Shown: one piece after another, positions 55,689-64,000 of the stretch | Layout: each line of letters starts with the position of its first letter | Numbering within the stretch: position 1 is the first letter of the stretch | Source of the DNA: CAYOFF01 sp964403415 | Lineage (GTDB): Bacteria; Patescibacteriota; Gracilibacteria; Absconditabacterales; Absconditicoccaceae | Assembly: GCA_964403415.1 (NCBI GenBank) | Contig: CAYOFF010000001.1 | Span: 744,001 to 808,000, forward strand | Reading direction: 5' to 3' | Length of the DNA: 64,000 nt | Notes under the pieces: generated by a model | Seen by the model: only the letters and a program-made list of their open reading frames with translations | The model's database searches: none | Told to the model about the DNA's origin: nothing | Program-made: the position numbers and the translations under genes

Positions 55689-56393
55689 CTACTGCACACT
55701 CATTCCATATTTCTTGAGCCATTGGATAGCAGCTTTTCTATTGCCATACAGGGTATCCACTACCCTCCAGAACTCTTTGGAATGATTCATTTCTAGGAGA
55801 TGTGCAAGTTCGTGACAGATCACATAGTCACTAATGTCTCTAGGCATTTTGACGAGTTTTCGATTGAGTCAGATGTTCTTGGTAGATGAGCATGTTCATC
55901 GATTGGTTTTTGCACTCCTCAGATAGAGCTTGTTGTAGGAGAGTTCGTGAAACTCTGCTATTTCCTGAAGTCTTCCAAAAAGATATGCTTTGGCGTATGT
56001 TTTGTATCGTTGCTCTTGGTGTGCCTTGGTGTGTAGCTGTGTGTCTGTGATGATCTGCTTGTGCTCATGATCTATCATATTTTTTTTATTTTTAGATGAT
56101 TTTTGAGCAACTGTTGTGTGCCACTGTGATGGGTGTATAGCTGATGGGTGTATGATCGTATAGATTTCCCCATGCAATAATATTTGGTGATCATCGAGAT
56201 GTGGTGCGTACTCCTTCTTTCTTTGTTCGAACATCTTTTGCTTTTCTGTTATTCGATCTTTTTTGGATTCTACAAATCTTGTAATCTCTGCTTGGGAGAC
56301 GTATTTGGGCGCCGAGACACTGACCGTGCCGTCTGCATTTATTCTGATTCTCATATATTTCATACGTTTTCTCTGGATGGTGAGCTGTGTCAT
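55689..56393 (-). CDS. YgjP-like (M48/SprT-type) metal-dependent hydrolase
   Basis: The 234-residue protein has the family layout: RKRMKYMRIRINADGTVSVSAP at the start and, at the C-terminus, VICHELAHLLEMNHSKEFW with the zincin HExxH motif and the third His/Glu region. UGA glycines occur in the linker before it. The middle has an insert of about 30 polar residues. The role of YgjP-like enzymes is not established; a metallopeptidase or metal-dependent hydrolase is likely. It lies 37 bp after caspase-like protein B. Confidence 0.82.
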
Positions 56394-56429
56394 GGAAGAC
56401 GTTATGTACAGATATACGCTGAATGCAAC

Positions 56430-59270
56430 TTATTTCTTTTCTTTTTCTTTTTCATCCTCCGCCTCTTTTTCTTTCACTCGATTTACTCAGGGTTTCTCTG
56501 CTTTGCCACCCGATGTTGGTTTGTAGTGGAGTATGGTCTCGCCGCTTTCGGTTTTCTCTTCAGTAATAGCCACATTTGCTGCTATCTGCTCTCAAGATAT
56601 ACGTCTCGCGTATGGAGCTGCCTCTGTCATACACTCCACCAGTCAGCTTTCCGCTCATGAAAAACAAGATAGAAAAAAAATTTCTGTCCCATAGGGCCGT
56701 CATGGCACAACAGTAGACTGCAATGTTGGTGGTTGTATATTAAATATATCTTTAAAGTCACCGCATGTTAGTGTTTCTCAGGGGGACATACTTCCTACTA
56801 ATCCATGCCCGCCGATGATGATATACTCTGGAATGATTCCCATAGATGCTAATCTTTGGTTTATTTCTTTGATCTCTCTGGCCCTAGATCGCTGAAAATA
56901 GAGTGTCATATACTCACTATAGCGGTACTCATTGAGCATAAATGCGCCATTTCGATCTGCTTCTGGGTCGCAGACATAAACCATTTTTTTGCTTCTGAGA
57001 CCTGTGGTGTCACCTGATTCTCGTAGTCTTCTCGTGGCAATTACTTCCTCCCAAAATGCCTGTCACCACCCACGATCTCGTTTATCAATACCCAGACGTA
57101 GGAGCTCTGTTTTGATGGAGTCAGACATAACTGGTTCTCCCTGTAGAGACGGAATATCTTTTGTGGTATACGTCACTGCCCCTGTTTGTTCATCTATAAT
57201 TACTACGCTGCCATCGACAAGTACGAACTTGTGCAGCTTCCCGCCAAGGTTTTTTATTTCTAGTGCCTCATACTTATTATCATCTGCGTCATATACTGTT
57301 TTAATGGTTCAGATCTTTCTCACGTACCTGACGCTATCCGTAACGTAGAGAACATTCTTCTTATCTACAAAATATCACTCTCTCTCTCGTACATCTCGTG
57401 TTCACGAGACGGAGTCGGCATTAATACGCACATCTCATGTAGGATCATGCTGCCAGAATCGTTTTTTATACTTCTTATCTGTAAACTCTAGTTGCCGTGT
57501 TGTCGTGTCTGCTATATGCCCCGCAGTATATGTTTGTGCATTTACATGAGCTGTATCGGTAGGCGACACGACCAATGGCTCACCCAAAAACATCGTCCTT
57601 GTATCCAAGAAGCGCATCGTGCCATGAGAAGATGTTACTAGGTAAAACGGCTCTTTCTGCTGTATCTCTCACTGTTGTATTTGCGATCAATCATCAGATG
57701 TAAGACTATGTAATGTACGCACATCTCGTGTCGCTCATGGTTCCTCACACAACGTTCTGTAGGTTTTTTGTGCTTTATCGTACACCAGCAAAGCTCATGC
57801 TTGTGTTCCTAGTAGACATAGAGGAGCCCCTTGATATGTGTATATCCATGAGTGAGTGACCACACTAAAGTTTTCGTATTCTGGTCATTCAAGATATTGT
57901 CGTTCGTTCTGCTCTTCATCATATTGTGCCACTCCTCTCTCGCCCATGAGTAGGTTGTTGTTTAGAAGTCACTTGATAGGACCTATACGCGCTGTATCGA
58001 TTTTGACTTCTTTGGTTATCTCTATATTTCTGGTATCAAATCCTTCTCTCTTGATCAGATAAAACGTATCCCCAAAAAATGCTCAGAGATGTCATCGGTT
58101 TGCGTAGCACTGTATCACTTTTTTTGGATTCCTAGACTGTGGAATAAATGTAAGTGGATGGAGGTCAGTATATCATTCCATTGACCACCATATTTCTCAC
58201 TGCGCAGATGCGCCTATTTTACTTTTGATCGGGAATGTGCCACTCACCACTACGTGACCCTCACGACTAACGTCCTGGTCTCCGCTGCTTTTCTTACAAA
58301 CATCAACCTTGACTAGGGTATAGATAGTTTCGTAATCATTCTCTTGTGGATTATACATTTTTTGTATAACCACGAAATCATCTCCTTTTTTTTGTATATC
58401 CTCTATAGGGTATGTTGGCAGCTCCACATTCACCGTATAGTATACAATACCATCGGGAGAACATATATGTAATAGGTGTTTTTCATCATATACAAAAAGA
58501 TATTTTTCTCTCGTAGGAGCATGTACTTGTCATACTGCGTCACCATCATCTATATTTATATCTTCTACAGCAAATTGTGCGTATATGAGCGGTCTTCGCA
58601 CTCACAGTATGTCGCGCGCTGTACCATTTCACTGAAAAGGTCGCCATACTTCTTGCGTATACTCCGCTTTTCTTTTTTTTGTGCCCTCATGTTTTATTTT
58701 TAGGATCAAGGCATTTGTGTGTTCGCCGCTGTAACGATCTATTTCTTCTGTATCCTCAATTTTGATAAGTTCATGATCTGCTCATATTTTACATACCGGG
58801 ACATGCGGAAGTAGCCATGGATTGATAATGATGATAGCAGCAGATGTATGTATTCTAAATCCATCACCTCCAAATGATTGTATGGTAAGTATCTCCTGGG
58901 GTGGCATGCCTACAGCTTCTGTATAGAGACGGGCTTGCAGATCATAATCGGTCATTAATCAGTCAAGTGTATCAGGAAATTCCTCCAAAAGAGTTATTGT
59001 ACTATCCGGCAGGATTATCTCATCTACCACGTGAGTTTTTCTATGCTTGGGCCGGCGATCGTATGCCTGCTGATTATTTCATGCACTTTCTCTGTATGAT
59101 TGTAATGTTTCTTGGAGAACTTGCGCTGTGGTTGCTGTTGTATGCATCGCCTTCTCTCCACTCCCCAAAAGCACCTGTACCAAAAGATGTGCTACGAGCG
59201 TTAGTGCTGGAGCATGTACATTCACTCATCGTGAAGTGCGGTCTATGTATTGATGTAGGCGTCATATCAT
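56430..59270 (-). CDS. Large caspase-like (clan CD) protein B
   Basis: The 946-residue protein is the larger paralogue of protein A. Its C-terminal part has IIIGGHGLVGS with His822 and, 47 residues later, IFFLSCFSGAESG with Cys869, then LVECM as in protein A. The preceding shared block includes GEPVMSD and RLGI. The first 700 residues are beta-rich with repeated propeller-like strands. An N-terminal hydrophobic stretch (ALTLVAHLLVQVLLGSG) may be a signal peptide, so export is probable but weaker than for A. The tail is a Lys/Glu coil. A cysteine-rich lipoprotein gene precedes it. Confidence 0.68.
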
Positions 59271-59336
59271 CGCTCTCAATCTATATTTTCTCTCCGTTTT
59301 GTCAATACTACTGAATCAAGAACTCTTTGTATCTTT

Positions 59337-60902
59337 TTACTCTACAAACACAGTGACTACCTTCACTTCTGAGACTTTTCCATAGCCACAATCGCCGGGA
59401 TCTGTAATTTTGATTCCATCTGTTGTCTTGACCGTTCTGTTGTTTGCATGTCGGTGCTCTGCTTCATCACACTCTGGTCACTTGAAGCTATGTACCTGGT
59501 CGAGAGGGATGTACATACCCTGGTATTCTATCGCCTTGACGGCCTTGAGACATGCTGCGGGTGAACCGCCACAGACATAGCCTGTTGGGCAAGTTTTTTT
59601 GGTAGCGAGACATTTCCCACCGGTACACGTCCGTGTAGCAAGCTCCGTCTCGCTACAACATGCAGACTCGCCACATTCGGATGCAGCCTCACACGTATTT
59701 CCGGTTGGCTGCTCACCGTAGTCTGCATCTTGGATTTTTTGCATATCATCTTTGAGGTTGAGCGGTGGTCTTCACTCAGCGATACCGCATCGTACCTGCA
59801 TAGCATGGTTGTAGTCTTGGATTTTTTTGCGCAGCCTGATCTCTGTTTTTCTGTCTCCGCCGAGCTGAGCATCTGACTGCTCTATTTCAAGTTCGGCGAG
59901 GCGGGACCTAATCTTGACGCAGACGATCCCTGCAAACACCTGATCGCTAATCGCGCTGGTAGGGATCGGACTTCCTGTGACGTCCTCGGCTATTGCCTGC
60001 AGTAATTCTTTGAGGACGTCTGCTGCACCAAGTGGAGCGGCTTTTCCTGTACGAACCTGGCTATTTGCTCATGGAATAGGTTCGGTGGTTGTTGGTCTGC
60101 CGCCATCCACAACCGTAGCAGCAGCCACACACGCCTCAGCCTGTGGATCTCTACTTGTATCTGGAGGCGTTATTTCTTCTCCTGGATCGGCTGTCTCCGT
60201 CGATGGCGGTGTTCCTGTAGGGGTTCCTGTCTCCCCTCACCCACCGTTTGTCTGGCCATCGGTGACGCCTCCACCATTTGTTTGACCCCCGCTTGCTGGT
60301 GTTTTGCATTTCTTTTCAAGCTCATCGAGATTGGCAAGAGCTGCATCGCGTTGGGCTTTTGCTGCATTTTTCTGGTTGTAGTAGATACGCTCTGCTTCAT
60401 CGTGCTTCATCTGAAATGTGTCTCTACAGTCCTGCTCTTTGCGTTTGTTGTCGTTGGCTCGGTCTTCGTATTTTTGCTCTCTATTTGCGAAACATTCGTC
60501 TCGATTTTTCTTGGCTGCTTTGTAGTCGCTGTAGAGCGTATCATCTGAGATGTTATTGATGGCCTTCTCGTATGCTTGCTGTAGCGCTGCGTTTTGGTCA
60601 TCGCATGGTCACTTATCTCGGATACCTCTTTCACAATCGCGCTGTTCAGCCTGGAATGCTTTGATGGCATCCACGTAGGTGTCGCTAATTTCTTTGGTTA
60701 CTCTCGTGTATGCCTCATCGACACGCTGCCTTGCAGCATCTATTTCTGCACACTGGACGCTCGACACATCGAATGCAGGATCCAAAAATCCAAGTGTATT
60801 AGATTGTTCAGGTCATGATGATGGCGTGCAACCGCTGAGCATCGCTGCCGTGCCCATCATAAAAAACACAAAAGATAGGCGTTGCGAGAGCGGTTTATAC
60901 AT
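59337..60902 (-). CDS. Cysteine-rich lipoprotein with coiled-coil region
   Basis: The 521-residue protein starts with a lipoprotein signal peptide (lipobox LSGC, Cys25). Residues about 55-200 are a long charged coiled coil with regular Cys. A Pro/Thr/Gly-rich linker follows. The C-terminal part is cysteine-rich: SECGESACCSETELA and TGYVCGGSPAACLK, suggestive of a disulfide-bonded module. It precedes caspase-like protein B by 66 bp on the same strand, so the two likely work together at the surface. Not assigned to a family. Confidence 0.72.
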
Positions 60903-61002
60903 GAGTTACAAAAATAAGAGGTAAATACCTACGGACGTCCTGAAGTCATCCATATGATGCTGTATCTCCTCGCACTGTCACTATCTTTGTACAAAAAACA
61001 AG

Positions 61003-61542
61003 TTATTTTTTCTCATGGTTTCCACTTTCTGTACGCACCGGATTTCCATACTCGTCTGTGAGGTCACCATGATGATAGTCATGTCCTGGAAACGAAAAGG
61101 GCAGCTGCTTATTTTGTGTACGCAATGAGGCGCGAAACATATTGAACATCGTAAATGCCAGTTGCCAAAGCACATTTGAGTGACTTATTATTATTTGCGT
61201 CTCCTCCACTGATGGTTGACGACTAGCCAAAAACGCCTCTACCGTCTCTTGAGTTATCTTATCTGCTGGCATGTCTGTGTTTTGCAAAAAATCTTCAGGA
61301 ACAATTTTTTTGATATGCAGTCCTTCTTGTATTTCCTGAGCCAGGACCTCCGCGCTCTGCTTTCCTCTTTTTGCAGGTGTGTGATAAATACTGACTTCTG
61401 TAATTTCTGGCTTTTGACGTAATAAAAATTGTAACAACTCTTTTCCTCTTTGGCGTATTTGATCTATCCCTGTCTGCGTGAGATCTCATCATTCCGGAGT
61501 TTGTAACTCATTATCTTCCCCATGTCTCATTAAGAATTTCAT
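61003..61542 (-). CDS. Histidine phosphatase superfamily protein (paralogue 2)
   Basis: The 179-residue protein carries MRHGED near the start, TPAKRGKQSAEVLAQ, and IISHSNVLWQL with the second His. The end HGDLTDEYGNPV matches paralogue 1 (HGDVTNEYGEPL), so these two are closest. The first Gly-Gly pair is TGATGA. It starts 19 bp after a copy of the GTGAATATTTAC element. Another paralogue lies directly upstream, suggesting tandem duplication. Confidence 0.85.
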
Positions 61543-61560
61543 GACTTGTGTTTGGTAGAG

Positions 61561-61601
61561 TAAATATTCACCCCCTTACAGATTGGGTGTTCTGGCAGGT
61601 G
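61561..61601 (-). promoter_or_regulatory. Short form of the leader/promoter element
   Basis: On the minus strand: ACCTGCCAGAACACCC, then GTAAGGGGGTGAATATTTAC. It shares both ends with the crtI and crtE elements, with the middle lost, and ends 18 bp before the start of paralogue 2. Confidence 0.55.
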
Positions 61602-61607
61602 TAAAAC

Positions 61608-62108
61608 CTAAAGATTCTCGTTCGTGTAGTTATCATCTGCGACTTCGCCGTGTCTTAGGACTGCGTCAGGTGGATCAAAAGTTGTCGGCCTAGTTTTGAT
61701 CCACCAGTTCATCCATGATGCTTGCAAAAGCGCCATAAGAACGTTTTTATGGCTAACAATAATGGTTCTTTCTGGGTCGGTAATTTTTGTCATCATATAC
61801 TTTTTAGCAAACTCTCGCTCGATATGACCGTCATTTTCGTATCACACTACAGGCTCTACAACGCTAACTACTTTACATCCTGTTTCTTCCAATCCATCAC
61901 TAATTATTTTAGTACTTTGCTCAGCTCTTAGTGTCGGACTATGCAAAATAATTATCCTTTGTCCCACGAGTCCTCCTAAATTTTTGAGGAGTCTTGTCTT
62001 TATATTTCCCAATGCACGCTTTACTTGCTCTACGCCTGTCTGATTTAGACTCCCTCACTCTTTGCTTTTTGAATGCTGATCTTCACCATGCCTCATGAAA
62101 TACGTCAT
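61608..62108 (-). CDS. Histidine phosphatase superfamily protein (paralogue 3)
   Basis: The 166-residue protein begins MTYFMRHGEDQH, then LHSPTLRAEQSTKII and IIVSHKNVLMALL. It has RHGEVADDNY near its end where the other two have HGD(V/L)T. It is more diverged than paralogues 1 and 2. The divergent TrmB-like gene starts 157 bp away; the gap between holds AT-rich, promoter-like sequence only. Confidence 0.83.
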
Positions 62109-62265
62109 TGTTTTTGTGATAACTTCTAAAAGTATGCAAAAATCTCTCAGCGGTTATACGTGAGTTTTCCCTCATCTGATTACATCAATATTATGGTGAT
62201 GGTGTTATGCACTACTTGATTGACTTTTCAATATATTTATATATAGCCATGACGTCACTTTTTTT

Positions 62266-63042
62266 ATGACAGTCGCTAACATGTCTCTACACGACCTCAC
62301 CGCATTTGATCTGACCCCTAATCAGTCACGTCTCTATCAGGCGGGATTGATGATCTGATCACGCTCTGTTTCTACCTATGCCAAATATACAGGACTCAAG
62401 AGAGTCTTGACCTTCAACGTACTACAGGAGCTTTGCACCAAAGGATTAGCTACGTGTGTTACTATCTGAAAAACGGGCTACTACGCTATGCAAGACCCCA
62501 AGATGTTACACCAAAAGCTGCTCGAAAAAGCTGATGCATTTGGCACACTTCTACCTTCTTTGCAGTCGATGCTTCTCCAGTCGTCTGGAGGCTTTCGTGT
62601 GCAGGTGTTCCAAGGCATCGATAGCATGAAAACGCTCTATACGCATCTCCTCGACTCCAAGACAGACTTCAAAGCATTTCTCGGTGCTGATCACATCGAA
62701 CCACATTTTAGAGAGTATCTCTACACTATCTATCTTCCCAAAAGATTAGAAAGAAAAATCAAAAGTAAGACTATTGTCTCTCAGAGCGCTGCAAATAAGT
62801 ATTTTGCAAAAACCGCATCACCGCTTACGGAAGCTCGTGTCCTCAACTCCTCTGTTTTTGATCCGACCAATGAAATCATTCTATTTGATGAGAATAAGAT
62901 TGTTTTTGCGAACCTCACGTCTAGTGAAATGTCTGGCGTGCTTATGGAAAGCGTAAACACTTATACCACGATCGAGCAGATTTTTGACGTTCTGTGGATG
63001 CAGGCAGAGCCACTGCTTGCTCCTGGAGGGGCTGGGAAATGA
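62266..63042 (+). CDS. TrmB-like winged-helix regulator
   Basis: The 258-residue protein has a winged helix (residues about 10-75, FDLTPNQSRLYQAGLMIGSR and LKRVLTFNVLQELCTKGL) and a ligand-type domain with FRVQVFQGIDSMKTLY and an acidic helix pair, as in TrmB-type regulators with a C-terminal sensor. It contains few TGA codons. It is divergent from the phosphatase pair and could control it. ATG 62281 is an alternative start. Confidence 0.75.
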
Positions 63043-63192
63043 AGGAGACAGGTAGTATAGGACTTTTTAGTGATATTTTAACTTTGCTACTAAATTACAC
63101 ACCATCTATATTGACTTATATCTCTCTATATATATTACCTCACATGATGTGATCATTAACTTAACTCGTAACTTAAAATAAATAACTCATCT

Positions 63193-64000
63193 ATGATGAA
63201 TCAACCTGTAGTACTAATTGGTTTATTTCTGATTATCGCCCATACTGGATATTTGGTGCAATTGCGGCTTTCCCGCCGAGACTCAAGCCAGGATTGGATT
63301 TGGTACGTATTTTTGCTCTTTATCCTGATTGTGTCGAGCTATCATTTGGCGACTGGAGACTTAAGCATGTTATCAACTATAATGCCTAATGCGTTCAGCG
63401 TGATGATGGTGGTTGTATCAGCCACCCTCGGGGGATGGCTGTTCCATGAAGGAAGACAAGGAGAACGTGTCATTGACTTGATATCACAGTATTTTACCCC
63501 GAAACTGTATGAAATTCTTGTTTTGGCTATTTTGACTATAGTCTTTATCGCCGCCTGGCTCATTCACCCGCTATGGGCTTTTATAATCGGGGGTATGATG
63601 TTACGTCATTCCTCTGATCCATGGGCAACCATTTTTTTAATTGCTGCAACGATGTTAGGTAGCGCTGCCGACATCCTATTTAAAGTGATTGGGATCGGTG
63701 GGGTTTTACTGTTAGCGCTGCTAACGCATGAACAGGATACGCCATCTACGAAACAGGTGCAGAAGCTAACAATAACAAAACACGTCCTCCTCAGCTTGAT
63801 GTATGTATTAATAATCGCTATTTTCTCCGTCATAGGCCACCTAATATACGGAGTTATCATCGCGGGCGGCGTCATCTTCGTCGCGTACATAACCGATAGA
63901 AGGATCTGGATCGAGTTAAAAAGAGCCTACATAGCGGGAATGACCGCTATGATGTTTGTTATGGCATGCAGTCTCTTGGGCCTTGACGCCTTGCATCCAA
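63193..64000 (+). CDS. Polytopic membrane protein, incomplete at the window edge
   Basis: About 269 codons are visible, with no stop before the edge. The sequence has about eight hydrophobic helices, starting MMNQPVVLIGLFLIIAHTGYL. I recognise no family. Unlike neighbouring genes, none of its roughly 22 glycines is TGA and its base composition is richer in G and C, so it may be acquired recently or lie in a different part of the genome. Confidence 0.65.
   Translation, partial: MMNQPVVLIGLFLIIAHTGYLVQLRLSRRDSSQDWIWYVFLLFILIVSSYHLATGDLSMLSTIMPNAFSVMMVVVSATLGGWLFHEGRQGERVIDLISQYFTPKLYEILVLAILTIVFIAAWLIHPLWAFIIGGMMLRHSSDPWATIFLIAATMLGSAADILFKVIGIGGVLLLALLTHEQDTPSTKQVQKLTITKHVLLSLMYVLIIAIFSVIGHLIYGVIIAGGVIFVAYITDRRIWIELKRAYIAGMTAMMFVMACSLLGLDALHP

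Noticed and set aside
1..64000. Frameshifts or pseudogenes suggested by many in-frame TGA codons
   Set aside because: The TGAs lie in one unbroken frame at conserved glycine positions in essential genes; frameshifts would not keep the frame.
1..64000. UGA as tryptophan (code 4) or selenocysteine
   Set aside because: The conserved residues at these sites are glycine in GyrA, Map, AclB and CrtI; ordinary TGG tryptophans also occur.
1..64000. CRISPR array
   Set aside because: No regular direct repeats with unique spacers were seen; the RecB/Cas4-like nuclease has no cas neighbours.

Overview
The window reads cleanly only if UGA is translated as glycine (genetic code 25). Nearly every gene is cut by in-frame TGA at positions where its family has a conserved glycine: the GyrA active-site region, the glycines around the metal-binding His of methionine aminopeptidase, the FAD-binding glycines of phytoene desaturase, and the phosphate-binding loops of ATP-citrate lyase. 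TAA and TAG still end genes. Code 25 is known from Gracilibacteria (BD1-5) and Absconditabacteria (SR1), so this is almost certainly a chromosome piece from one of these reduced CPR lineages. I see no rRNA, tRNA or CRISPR array. All coordinates below join reading frames across TGA.

1-10 kb: an unknown acidic protein, an ECF sigma factor, a TrmB-like regulator with a striking internal inverted repeat, an asparagine-synthase fusion and three unknown proteins, one of them secreted. 10-25 kb: mostly housekeeping and metabolism: guaB, gyrA, a TPR lipoprotein, a UvrB-like protein lacking its N-terminal half, map, grpE, a BI-1 family membrane protein, both subunits of ATP-citrate lyase (aclA-aclB), a Sua5/TsaC enzyme, a GNAT acetyltransferase and glmS. 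25-31 kb: a tyrosine/aspartate-rich secreted protein and a complete short carotenoid pathway. crtI lies on the plus strand; crtE, crtB and a UbiA-type prenyltransferase run convergently towards it. crtI and crtE share a related upstream element that recurs elsewhere.

31-41 kb: a RecB/Cas4-like nuclease, a ZIP transporter, an FKBP lipoprotein, small membrane proteins, a membrane-anchored HTH protein, a DUF134 DNA-binding protein with twin operator-like repeats, a putative lipoprotein and a tyrosine recombinase. 41-64 kb is accessory and mostly minus strand. It holds two paralogous large proteins with a caspase-like His/Cys dyad, three paralogous histidine phosphatases, an AlkZ-like glycosylase, a long repeat protein, a double-Nudix protein, and a non-DGR reverse transcriptase preceded by a structured leader that looks like a noncoding RNA gene. 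Beside the RT lie a remnant of a MazG/DUF2075-type gene and a NYN-domain nuclease. An LDH2-type dehydrogenase, HTH regulators, a methyltransferase, a YgjP metallopeptidase, a cysteine-rich lipoprotein and, at the right edge, a partial membrane protein without UGA codons complete the region.

The strongest candidates for something new are the reverse transcriptase plus leader RNA (49.5-51.1 kb) and the paired secreted caspase-like proteins embedded among phosphatase paralogues (41-44 and 56-62 kb). Function names rest on motif recognition by eye; no database search was run.
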